Positions 43,522-55,000 of a DNA stretch of 64,000 nucleotides are shown here, piece after piece. The stretch comes from Sambucus nigra (Eukaryota; Streptophyta; Magnoliopsida; Dipsacales; Adoxaceae): assembly GCA_949130495.1 (NCBI GenBank), contig OX422221.1:146787405-146851404 (forward strand), read 5' to 3'. The notes beneath the pieces were generated by a model. The model was not told where the DNA came from and did no database searches. It saw nothing but the letters and a program-made list of their open reading frames with translations. The position numbers and the translations under genes were made by a program. Position 1 is the stretch's first letter, and each line of letters opens with the position of its first letter.

Positions 43522-45755
43522 ATAAACATGAAGACTTTTTTTAGTCTCTTTCAACTAACGTTTGAGATTGCATCTTCGAGAATTTAGTCTTTTATCAACT
43601 AATGGTTGAAATTGAATGTGAGTGCTTGAATTTAATTGTCTAAAATGTTTCAAGAAGAGGTCATTTGAGTAAATTTGTTTCACGTCTTTCATAATGAATA
43701 CATATGTACATAGCTTATCCTAACACTTGACCTACCTACTAAGTACACGAGTCTCGAAACAAAAAAATGGCTTTGTAATTGATTCGTTTGAATTTCAAAT
43801 AAAAGGCAAAAATGCCTATTATCTTTCATGCCACCAACTCTCATATTCCCAAGAAAGTGGAATTATTTTTGTCTCTCTCTTCTTCGCATTCTCAGTTCTA
43901 TAATGTATCCCCTCTCTTTTACACGGCCTCAAATCGAGCCCATCAATCGTAACTCTAACCACCAAGATAAACTCAAGCTAATAGATCATCAAGGAACCTC
44001 TAAAATCAGGAATAACCAAGCAACTGATGAATTAAAGCACTCAAGAGCCCAGATCTAACGAATAAAGCAACCAGGAATTAGAGCTCAACTTCACCAAATT
44101 ACGGGGTAAGATTTTGACTTTTCATTTCTCGACTTCAAATAAAAAACATACTAACCATTTTAGTCTCTAAAAAAAGGGCATCAAACTACAGAAACCAGTA
44201 GCAGATCTTCAAAAAAAATTAGCAACCCGGTAGCAGATCTTCAAAATCAGGAACCATTTTGAACCTCATCATGCATAAGCCATCTTAAAAAAAGACTAGA
44301 CACGGAGGCAATCAATACACATAACCCAGTAGCAGATCTGATCATTGTCAAGCTCCAGAAATTATTACACTCTTAGTGCATTTTTATTGTTCAATTAACT
44401 TATATGGTAGCATATCTTCTTATTATCACCAGGCTGTGTTTTGTGTTATTTTATTAACAGGTAAATATTTTACCATCTCCCTCTCACGAATCTTATTAGT
44501 GATTCATCTTTTTTTGCATGTAGGTTATATTTGTGTATATGGGTGTCTTTGGGTTTGTAAGAATTTTTATGGGTACATACCCTAAATTATTTGAGGTAAC
44601 TAATCATTTTGTTTTTGTTTTTGTTAGTAATAGGATGCAACGACTGCAACTGATTCCAGGGGTACAGTGACTGCTCGCCAGACTTTGCTTCCAAGCGGCG
44701 AATTGAAGCTTCCTTCTTTCTAAATTTTATTTTGGTACTATATTCACTCACACAACATCAATACACATACCCAAACACAACACACTCACATAATCTTCTG
44801 ATTTTTCTTTTTTTTTCTTTTCAATTTTTGGTAATTTTTTCAGAATGTACTTTTTTATTTATTCTCTCTGTTACCCCCTGATTCATTCTTCATAACGGTT
44901 AGTGGAAAATCTTTTTATGGCTTTATACTTTGTATTTTTTATGGGTATTTTTTTATAGCTTTACACCTCTTATTCATTTTTTATGGGTACTTTTTTATTT
45001 ACTCTCTCTGTTCCCCATGATCCATTCTTCATAACGGTTAGTGGCAAAGCTTTATACTTTGTATCTTTTACCCCGATATTTCTATCTGAAAACAAGGTTT
45101 ATTAGTTTTTGTCCCAAATTTTATTGCGTTTAAAACTCGGTGTCTTAGAATATGGGTTGCATTTTTGGGGAATTTTTCATTACGGTGCATCTTTGATTTC
45201 TTATCAATACTGAACTGTAAGGGAGATGGTATGGTGTAGTCTATAAATCTCTCAATCAAATTAGGACAACAATGTTACAGTGTTGTCTAATCCCTTATTA
45301 AAGTAGTACAACCTCTTACCGAAAAACCCAAATTTATAAGAAAATTTTGGTCTGCCACGTTCATCTATTCTCTCTGCAATAGTCGAATATCACATCTCAT
45401 CCTCTATATTCACCTACTGTTGGTCTTCCACATTCTTCCTCATCAAAGAATTGATAAAAAAAAACAATGATGAGTAGGTAAAAACCCCAAGATGTGACAG
45501 CCTCAGACTTTAATGGAAGATTGAATGGCTCGAGGAGATCATTCGAGATTTGATTTGATTGTAGTCTATAGGGGAATGGGACAATTTTTTTATTGTAAAT
45601 ATGAAATTTCAAGATGGATACTTATTCATATGATTTTTTTTTTGTTACAATAAGGAAATAAAAGAGATGGTCAATATACCGTCTACCCAATTACGACATA
45701 AACACTTGATGAAATCAACGCACCAAATGATGAAATAAAGAGAGTTTTAATACAA
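43264..45755. other. Unassigned AT-rich DNA between the Tat element and the MULE
   Basis: No gene is supported. It contains a CT/AT microsatellite (about 43482-43520), three copies of AGTAGCAGATCT-like sequence (near 44200, 44230, 44328) and a 140-bp-period tandem duplication (about 44849-45075). Short frames do not resemble proteins I know. Confidence 0.6.
44849..45075. repeat. Imperfect tandem duplication, 140-bp period
   Basis: GTACTTTTTTATTTA and CATTCTTCATAACGGTTAGTGG with flanks recur 140 bp apart. Confidence 0.75.
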
Positions 45756-45764
45756 TTGTTTATA

Positions 45765-45890
45765 GATCAAATTATATTTAAGTCCCATTTAGGAGGTCAA
45801 CATACATTTAAGTCCCATTGACTTTCTTATAACCTTTAAAGTCCTAACCAACATAAACGTGCGGTTAAAATACAAGGAAATGACTGAAAT
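45765..45890. repeat. Left terminal inverted repeat of the MULE
   Basis: Contains TTAAGTCCCATT at two places about 33 bp apart, AAAGTCCTAACC, and later AAATACCCATC. The reverse complement of 58430-58554 shows the same series in the same order. Identity is moderate. Confidence 0.75.
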
Positions 45891-46983
45891 ACCCATCAAT
45901 TCCAAAATCGAAGAACTCGTAACCAACGGTTTCCTCCTTCCTTCCGATTTCTATGGGAGTTTTCAAATTTCAACTTTCAAATTGCAAACTCATCATGTAT
46001 GGCTTTCCTTACAACCATTCAAGCGTCCAGTTTCAAAACCCTTACCTTTTTTCGTTAAACTATGGATGAAGGTTCATAAAACTCGGATTTGTTTGTTGTT
46101 GTCCGTGGTTTGGTAGTTAGTACACTTTCGGTAAGATCCCCTGCTACAATGAAAGAGCAATTTTATTTTGGTTTTTGAAACATTTTTCTTCGGTTTTGTT
46201 TTTTATTTTGAAAGAGTCTTCTTTATCTCAATTTTGATGTGTTTCTTTCAAACACTGCTTACTTCTACACAACTCTGTTTTGGTGTTTACATGGTTTTCT
46301 TGCATTTGCAGTGGGTATGGTGTATTTACGATGTTGTATATACGGAATTTATTATTTGTTACTCGTTCTGTTATGGTTTTTACAAATTTACGATGTTGGG
46401 GAACATTGTTGCAACATACATTAGGAAAACAAAGTAATTTAATTTGTTGACCAGATATTCTTAGATTTTACAGTGTTGTTAGTAACATTATTTTTTGGGT
46501 TTGTACAGTTTGTTCCACACAAACACATAATTCTAAGTACGTCACATATGTGTTTTGATTTGAGGGTATGGTGTGTTTGTTGATAATTTTAGATTTCATT
46601 GAATACGATTTGCTCCATCATCGTTTAATCTCTGTTTTGTGTTTTAGTACTGTTTTATACAGTGTTTTCTGCGTACATGTTGTGTAGCAGTTATAACAGT
46701 AAGGTTTACTGTATGACCTGTTTGAGGTTGTACATGAATAATTGACTTATATACCTCAAACAAATACATTTACTGAATGATATATACTATGAAGTAGGTT
46801 GAGAGTTCAGCACACAATAAATTAATATAAAAACATTTTAAACGTTTCCATCGTTGTTTATATTCATGCTACATTCAAATTCATATGAATATACTAACAT
46901 CAGGTTCTTAACATAAGCACATAGTATGGTGAGGTGACCTTACATAGGTTTTGGCTTACTTTTCATTTTTTGTTGTAGTGATC
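45891..46983. other. MULE leader before the transposase
   Basis: Non-coding. It holds the first palindrome copy (46696-46712) within a small foldback (about 46690-46782, arms ACCTGTTTGAGGT/ACCTCAAACA). The pyrimidine-rich TTTTTTGTTGTAG just before the ATG could be the acceptor of a 5' UTR intron. Confidence 0.6.
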
Positions 46984-49588
46984 ATGGAAGTGTTTGTCAC
47001 ATTGTTCTGCAAGTATATGGATAGGACATTTGTCAAGATGTTACAAGATCGAACGACTGTTACGGAGTTGGTTGAATGTATTCGTAGCAGGTGGATTGAT
47101 TTAGCAAATGCCAAAATTGCATTGTCTTATAATTTAGTAGGGCACCCTCAATGTGCACTTGATTTTGATGTGGATATTTCAACAATGTTATCGTATTGTC
47201 ATAAACACGGCATTGAAACTGTGGATGTCAATATAATGACTCGGGAGGTGGTTCTAAGTGATGGAGAAGGGATTTCCGATGATTGTAATGATGAAATTTT
47301 ACTCGAAGATGCAGATTTAGAGCGTTTGGATGAGGCATTGCGTGAAGAAAGTCGTAATACAACTAAACGTTTGTTATCATTTGGTTGGTCGGACGGTATT
47401 TCTAAGGTTGGTCAACGATATAGAGGTGGGGTGGCTGAGTTCCGTGATGTGCTTTGTAAGTATGCAGCAGAAGTTGGATTTGAATTCATCTACATAAAGA
47501 ATGATTTGAATCGAGTTACCGCTGTGTGTAAGTACAGAATATCGACAGGATGTGGTTGGTATGTTCATGGAAGGGTTGACACGGTTAACGGATTTTTTTC
47601 TGTTAAGAAATTTTATGATGAGCACACGTGTGGAGTTGCGTATAGAATTCGTAAACATGGCCGTTTGTCTTCGGGCGTAATTGCTAACGAAATAACAAAT
47701 CGCATAAGAAAAAATAATACGACTCGCCCCATTGACATTGTCGCATATATTTCAGATGAGTATGGATATGATCTTTAATATAGCACGGCGTGGCGGGCTG
47801 TAGAAAAAGCGAAGAGATGTGTGTTCGGCGATGAATCACTTTCATTTGACAAGTTAAGATGGTATGTTGACGCGGCTATGGATTCAAACCCCGGTAGTCA
47901 TTTGTCGATCGAATACAATTCTGATAGTGGTCGATTCGAAAGGATGTTCGTAGCATTTCATGCATGTATAGAGGGTTTCAAGTATTGTCGACCCTTGATA
48001 TTCTTGGATGGCACGTTTTTGAAAAGCAGGTACAAAGGAATTCTATTGGCGGCGACGGGAAAAAATGCAAATGAAGGTATTTACATTAGCATTCTTCCAA
48101 TTGTTGATTTATCGACTACATGTTTAGTTGTCAAACGATTTGATAATAATATGTTTGCTGAATTTGACATATTGTAGATAATATGTCAAATATGTTGAAA
48201 TCATGGTACAGTATGTACTTCTATTGATGATTACAGTCAACAAACTATGTACGGGTAGTAATTGTTTGGGTGTTGCGTAGTACTTTACGTTGTAAACAAT
48301 TCGATTTAATGGGTGAGAAATGTAGTTATTTTGTTCATACACGCTAGGCAGCAGGTATAACAGTAAAGTTTATTGTATGAACTGTAACATCTTTTACATG
48401 ACTAATTGACCTACATATAGCATACAGTGAACTTTCCTGTTAGACATGCTGCACAGCGTGCATGGACTACATGACTAGATCAATCACGCAGTATATTTTA
48501 TATCATTGAAAAAAAAATTCTTGTTGCCTTATGTCATAGGCATGTTTCCTATAGCTTTCGCCATTGTTGACTCGGAGAATGATGATAACTGGGAATGGTT
48601 CATGATTCAGTTTTCGAAGATCATTGACACCTCAATGGTTTACACGTTTATTTCGGATCGTAACAATGGGTTGCTGAAGTCGGTTTCAAAGTTATTCCCC
48701 GATTCACATCATGGATATTGTTTGCAACACTTGAAATGTAATTTGAGGGACAAGTTAACTGGGATTCATAGAAAAGTGAAGGAAAAAATCATTGAAATAT
48801 TTGTACTTTGCGCTTATGCACCTGATGAAGAAACGTTCAACAAACGTATGGCTTGGTTGTTGGCTGAAGGAGGACAAAGAATTCGTGAATTTTTGTCCAC
48901 GATATCGAATGAACATTGGAGCAATGCACATTTTGGTGGTCAACGTTATGGTGAAATGTATTCAAATCTGGCTGAGTCCTTTAACTCTTGGATACGTGAC
49001 GCTCGTCAGCTCCCAATCACAGACTTAGTAAATACAATTAGATGTAAGATTATGAAGTTGAACACTATTAGGCGAGACGAAGCGAAAGCATGGACCGGTT
49101 ACCTTTGTCCACGTATGAATCGCCGTTTCAGAGAGTCGTTGGAGATAGGTCGTACTTGGGTTGTGAACAAGGCAACTGAATTCATATTCGAGGTTCGGTT
49201 GGATGAAGTTTATAATGTTAATATGCAGTACAAGATGTGCTCATGTTGTAAATGGCAGCTGAATGGTTTTTCGTGTGATCATGCATCTATCGTAATTCAG
49301 AGATGCGGGTACGAGTTGAAGGATTACATTGATGAGATTTTCTCAGTCGATATGTTCTTGAAAACGTATGGGTTTGCAATATTACCAATTCCTTCATGTA
49401 ATAGAGTAAACTTATCTTCTGATGATGCGATAATCAAACCACCAGATGTTAAACGTCCTCCGGGTAGACCGAAGACCAAACGTATTAATTCGAGGGGCGA
49501 GGAAGTAAAGTCTATAACATGTAGCAGGTGCAAAAAAATTGGGAATCACAACAGGAAGACGTGTGTAGAACCGTTGAAGGAGTTATGA
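46984..49588 (+). pseudogene. MULE transposase (MURA-like, DDE), two exons, one premature stop
   Basis: Exon 1 is 46984-48076 and exon 2 is 48540-49588; the intron 48077-48539 is GT-AG and restores the conserved NEG|MFP region. The N-terminus is followed by a MuDR-type DNA-binding region (CGWYVHGRVD, KFYDEHTC). The catalytic triad is in place: Asp in FLDGTF (48007), Asp in ISDRNNG (48656) and Glu in NLAESF (48974), with the C2H string GYCLQHL between. A SWIM finger (CSCCKWQLNGFSCDH) and a C-terminal CCHC knuckle (CSRCKKIGNHNRKTC) follow. TAA at 47776-47778 cuts the frame before the catalytic domain, consistent with one C-to-T change. The protein would join the element ends for cut-and-paste transposition in the nucleus. 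Confidence 0.9.
48077..48539 (+). other. Transposase intron carrying a palindrome foldback
   Basis: The donor GTATTT and acceptor GTCATAG keep the frame. Near-palindromes at 48360-48376 and 48424-48440 form the arms of a hairpin (about 48341-48467) related to those at 49897-51867. Confidence 0.75.
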
Positions 49589-49896
49589 TGTATTTGCATT
49601 TTTTATTCTAGTTTGTTTTTAAATGATTATTTCATTACAATATATAATTTGATGAAGTTTTATTAGTTTTCAACTGCACAGTAAATGTTACTGTATACAA
49701 TGGTCACATATTACAAATGAGTAATTGTAGTATGATATTTCGACATCAATGTTAATGTGTCGACATCTCAACCATTAATGAATGTTGTAAAATTTACCAG
49801 ATCAACTTATCATAATTGACAGTACTCAATGACCGTTGGATACACGTCGTTCAGAAGCAAAATATATTTCTTGAGTTTTCTATTCATGTAGTATAT

Positions 49897-50031
49897 GCAC
49901 GATGTGCAGTAGGTCAATCAGTAAAGTTTACTTTGTGACATACGTAAGTCAATTAGTCATGTGTAAGGCGAAACAGCACATCTGTTAAACTTCACTGTTA
50001 GGCCTGCTGCACAGCGTTCATGCACGACATC
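49897..50031. repeat. Foldback hairpin H3
   Basis: The arms are about 49897-49945 and 49982-50031, built around two palindrome copies (49918-49934 and 49982-49998) and the GCACGATGTGCAG/CTGCACAGCGTTCATGC ends. Confidence 0.7.
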
Positions 50032-50324
50032 ACTAAAAAATGGCACATCATTGTTATTTGGTCATTGATAGAATAATTTTTTTTTTGGGTTTCGAAGCCC
50101 CCTACAGTTCAACACAAATGTGAATTTGACTCAGATCACAAAATGGGTAAATGATTCCCTTTTTCCAATAAACTTGAATTTTGATGAGTCACGCAAGCCC
50201 ATTCTTCGACATCTAAACCAATAATTATTGAAGAAAAAATTAACAAATCGACTTCAAATAATCAGAAATATTCAATGACCATTGAATAAACGTCACGCAG
50301 CAGCAATATAGACTTCGTGAGTTA

Positions 50325-50481
50325 TCTAGACATGTCGTAAATGAACGCCGTGAAGCAGGTCTAACAAGAATGTTTGCTGTATGACATATGTAAGTAAATT
50401 AGACATGGAAGTGTAAACAGATCATACAGTAAACATTCTTGCTAGACCTGCGTCACGGCGTTCATTTACGACATGTCTAGA
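50325..50481. repeat. Foldback hairpin H4, nearly perfect 60-bp stem
   Basis: The arms 50325-50386 and about 50420-50481 both run from TCTAGACATGTCGTAAATG inwards and pair with only four or five mismatches. The loop is about 35 bp. Palindrome copies are part of the stem. Confidence 0.9.
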
Positions 50482-50582
50482 TACGTACAGTACAATGTTA
50501 CGTGGTCATTCAGAAAATCAACTTATGATATGCTAACGTATGTCTTGATTGTATCTTACTACCAACTTTTGATTGGGTGGTG

Positions 50583-50660
50583 ACGAAGTAACGTTCAACA
50601 AACGTATGTCTTGATTGTATCTTATTGCTTTAATTCTTTTATACGTGACGCTCGTCACCT
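50583..50660 (+). pseudogene. Deleted fragment of transposase exon 2
   Basis: GTAACGTTCAACAAACGTATG matches exon 2 near 48831. It is joined, after loss of about 130 bp, to TACGTGACGCTCGTCA and CTCCCAATCACA, matching 48995-49020. The same deleted form recurs at about 51440-51520. Confidence 0.7.
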
Positions 50661-50852
50661 CCCAATCACAAAATGATTACATGATTCCCTTCTTCCAATA
50701 AACTTGAATTTTCACGAGTCACGCATGCCCATTCGTCTACTTCTCAACAATTATTGAATGTAAACAAAATTACCAATTCAAATTCACATAGTCGTAAATA
50801 CGCAATGACCGTTGGATACACATCGTGCATCACTACAATATAATGAGTCAGT

Positions 50853-51016
50853 TATCTAGTCAAGTCGTGCATGCAACATGTCCAGCAAGTCTAACAGTAA
50901 CGTTTGCTGTATGACATACGTAAGTCAATTAGCCATGGAAAAGTTCAAACAGGTCATACAGTAAACTTTACTGTTAGACCTGATGCACATCGTTCATGCA
51001 CGACATGTATAGATAC
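50853..51016. repeat. Foldback hairpin H5
   Basis: The arms start TATCTAGTCAAGTCGTGCATG and its complement near 51000-51016. Palindrome copies lie at 50894-50910 and 50958-50974; the second is the exact ACAGTAAACTTTACTGT. Confidence 0.85.
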
Positions 51017-51119
51017 CGACACTACAATGTTGCGTGGTCATTCAGAAAATAAACTTATGCTATGCTAAGTAGAAATATTTGTTTCTACAAAACTCAAGGA
51101 AATTATTTTAATTATTTGT

Positions 51120-51470
51120 ACGGTTTAACGATTGTCTTATTTTATAGGCAATGTTTGGTATCACATTAATTGTTGTTGATTCTGCAGAATGATGATAAAA
51201 GGAAATGGTTCATGATGCGTTTTTCGAATGTGCACTTGATACCTAAATGTTTTACCCGTGTTTTTCGGATCATAAAAGTGGGTTGCTGTAAACGGTTCCA
51301 TAAGTTTTACCCGAATCACATCATATATATTGTTTGCAACACATGAAATGTAATTTGTGTGGCAAGTTATCTGGGATGCATATCAAATTGAGTGGAGAAA
51401 ATCATTGGCAAATTCGTACTTTAGCATACACACGTGACATAGTAACGTTCAACAAACGTATGTCTTGATT
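51120..51470 (+). pseudogene. Decayed second copy of transposase exon 2 start
   Basis: It starts with an intron-like end (TTTTATAGGCAATGTTTGG) and continues like 48530-48860. AENDDKRKWFMMRFS corresponds to SENDDNWEWFMIQFS, and the sequence for the HHGYCLQHLKCN region is recognisable. Stops and shifts abound. Confidence 0.8.
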
Positions 51471-51705
51471 GTATCTTAGTGCTTTAATTATTTTGTACGT
51501 GATGCTCGTCACCTCCCAATCACAAAATGGTTACATGATTCCCTTCTTCAAATAAACTTTAATTTTCACGAGTCACGCATGCCCATTCATGTACATCTCA
51601 ACAATTATTGAATGTAAACAAAATTTACAATTCAACTTCACATAATCGTAAATACGCAATGACCGTTGGATACACATCGTGCAGCACTACAATATAATGA
51701 GTCCA

Positions 51706-51867
51706 TATCTAGTCAAGTCGTGCATGCACCATGTCCAGCAAGTCTAACAGTAAAGTTTGCTGTATGACATACGCAAGTCAATTAGCCATGGAAAGGTTGA
51801 AACATTTCATAAAGTAAACTTTACTGTTAGACCTGATGCAAATCGTGCATGCACGGGCTGTCTATAT
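51706..51867. repeat. Foldback hairpin H6
   Basis: A close relative of H5. Palindrome copies are at 51747-51763 and 51811-51827, with outer arms TCAAGTCGTGCATGCACC/CGTGCATGCACGG. Confidence 0.8.
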
Positions 51868-52023
51868 ACCAAAACTACAATGTTGCGTGGTCATTCACAA
51901 AATCAACTTAGAACCTAATTAAAACCCAAAAAAAAACATCCCAGCACCACATTTTATGGACATCAACGAATTAACACGTATTATGAGTTTGCAATTCCAA
52001 ATGTGAATGATTCCTGGTCTCTA

Positions 52024-55000
52024 TCAGTCTGTTTTTGGTGGAATATGGTTCAAAATACGCTCGACCAAATGCGCCCTGTATTCTCGCATAGTCTCTCTGC
52101 TCATTTCCGGAGGAGTGTCACATGATTTTGAGAGCTTTGACATGTAATAGCAAATTGCAACTCCGCAATCAACCCTGAAAAAATATATTGAATAATTAAT
52201 ACAATGATCTTGCGGGAAAACCATTACAAAGATTGGGAATATTACGAAGAAGTATTACGTTCCCTGGCTTTGTTGCGGACAATCAGGAATTTGATACACT
52301 GGATGCAAAAAATCTTGTGTCGCCGGATACGGATGTGATATCCCTTGATTGTCGACATCTTCTTTATCTTTGTTTTTAATTTGTACAAGTTTCATTTCCA
52401 CATGTTCTTTCTGCACGAATGTAATGCGATTATGATAGATTTAAGATTATGAATACGATTTGACACTAACTTCTGTACGTATAATCAACGCAATAATACA
52501 AACTTATTTGAAGGATAAGTTTTATAAATGTCATAAAACAAAATTGCTCGTGACATAAAAATTTACTGTGTAATATTATCATCATAAACAAAATTTGTAT
52601 GTCAATACAACCTTACTAGGATGCATGTGATTGTGTATGAAAAAAACAAGCAGCTTATTAATGTTACAATCGACAGTTCGTACTAAAAAAATAACGTTAC
52701 AATGATGCAATGTTTAACAGTAAACTGAAATGTATGATATGTTATCTTACGTATTGAAAATTGAAATGCCTTAATAGTACTTACTAATATATGGGCATCG
52801 GATAGGTACAAGTCCTCCATCCCATCCCTAGGTATGAGGGGATTGTAGTGCTTCCAACATCCCTCGTGTGTGTCGAGAACCATAAGATGGAAGTGGTACC
52901 CCTCTCTGCTTTTCCGTGACGAGGCCGAAATTATGGGAAAGAAATACCACCGCGTCGCCCTTGGAGCTATCTCAAGTTTCATATCGATAAAGAACTTACA
53001 CAACCCATCCATTTTGTCACGAATCATAGGCTGCACATTACAGAAAAGCAGGTGTGATAATATGAGATATGTACGTCATTTAACTATGTAGGTCAACTAC
53101 ACAATAAAGTTTAGTGTATGAGATAGGCAATTAACTTATGCATGTACAAAAACAAAACATTTTGTACAGTAAACTTCACTGTTTGCGATATGTAAAAATT
53201 ATAAATGCCATATCTCACGTTTAGTATGCAAGTAAATTACTCATGTACAACACTATAGGCTGTAACAGCTAAAGCAGTAAACTTTACTGTATGAGATATG
53301 TTAAAGTTACAAATGCATATCAGACTTTTAGAGTTGTAGTCAACTATGCATAACAATACTGAAATAGGTCATACAGTAAACATTACTGTGACCCATCCTA
53401 TTTTTTATATGTTACTCATTTATATATGTAACTCTACTAAACAGTAACGTTTACTGTATGACCTATTTCAATAATGATATTCTAGACATCAATACATACA
53501 AATTTGCAAATAAAAACTCACCCAACACATGCTAGAGAAGAACACAGAACGATCGAATAAATTATCATCTGGAAGTGTTGATGCATAGGCAACGAGCTCC
53601 TTATCCAAAATATCCGTGTATGCATCAACCACCTATAAAAACATATTATCCAAATTAATAGTATATATCTTCATATTATTTTTGTTACATGCTTAAATGT
53701 CAACATATGGAACGGAATGACATAATTGAATAAATGAAAGCTATTCGATTACCCACATTTGTTCCGATACACTTTTCGGTTATTACTTCAAAGATATCTT
53801 TACGAAAAACAGAATATCCGAGGTCCCCACCGAAGCAAACAATTTCCCTTCAATAACACAACAAAAAACACGTTAAACAGTGTACTAGATATAACATTAC
53901 TTCCGTTGGCAATTTGCGTTCATAGGTAAATATCAGTAATTAACTTACAAACTTAAATTAATCACAAACACTGGAAACCGTTACGTCGGTTGTAAATTTG
54001 AATTTATACGTAAATAGTTGTCAATATTTAGAAAATTATTTCATTTTGTATTCCGCATATATTAAATGTTACATTGCATACAGTAACATTTACTGTATAA
54101 CATTTTACATCTAATATATGCATACAAAACTTTAAATGCGTATGATAATATAAACTAACTAATACCCGTATTCGTCGTTCTTCCATGACTTTATCGTTTG
54201 AAGTGTCGACTCAGAAAGATACTTAGCAACAACCCCTCTCCTTGTCAAAATGTTTCGCTTCAACTTCGTTACTTTTATTTTGGGTGTCAACCTCTTCTCC
54301 TCAATTTCGACATCTATGACATCCTCATTCTTCGCTTTCTTCTTTGTTGGGCTTTGTTTGGAAGCTCTTCTCTTCAACCTACCCCTAACTTGTGGTTGGT
54401 AGACAAACACATCAGACTTCTTTTCCTTCCTATCGTCTTTGTTCTTTAATCGTCGAACCATTGAACTCACGAGTTGTTGAATATGACTTGGTGTCACATC
54501 GTGCATATTTGTAATTTCCTCATTAGATTTTTGTTTGCTGTCACGAACATTAGAAGGAGAAGTAGTCGTCTTATGGCTTTGCTCTCGGAATATCTCTGCC
54601 TCAACCTTCTGAGCAACTAGTTCTTCAATTTGCTCCGTTGCCCTTGCCAACTCCTCCTTCAATCTCCTAACCTCATTGTTCTCCTTCTCTTCCATTAACT
54701 TAACTTTCTTTTCAAGTAATTCAATTTCGATTTTCAATTTCTCAAAGGTCTCTTGCTTAGCCACTTCTATTTCCTCCATATCCTTCTTCATATCTGAAAG
54801 TTCGTCGGATAATTTCTTGCACAAAACATCTTTATCACTGCACAACCTTTGCAAATGTTGAACTTCAACTTCCATCTCTTTTAATTTTTTCAACACGTGA
54901 TCATCTTGCTTATTGGGTGATTCTTCCGGAGTACCATCACCATCCGCATTAGTGCTACTGGATGGGATGTCTTCATATGTGTAACCCGCGTCGTACAAAT

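Larger units (their letters stand above)
49589..52023. other. Intergenic region of the MULE: duplications and foldback hairpins
   Basis: This region lies between the two convergent stop codons. It has three related units with a shared block (ATGATTCCCTT...AGTCACGC, near 50145, 50673, 51530), four hairpins and decayed fragments of transposase exon 2 (50583-50660 and 51149-51470). Confidence 0.75.

Noticed and set aside
43828..44058. 76-codon frame as a possible host gene
   Set aside because: Short, of biased composition and without a recognisable motif or splice partner.
45859..46116. 85-codon frame near the left end of the MULE
   Set aside because: It starts inside the terminal repeat and shows no similarity to known MULE proteins.
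48077..48539. Treating this segment as an inserted MITE disrupting the transposase
   Set aside because: GT-AG borders restore phase and the conserved protein sequence exactly, so it is an intron, although a foldback lies within it.
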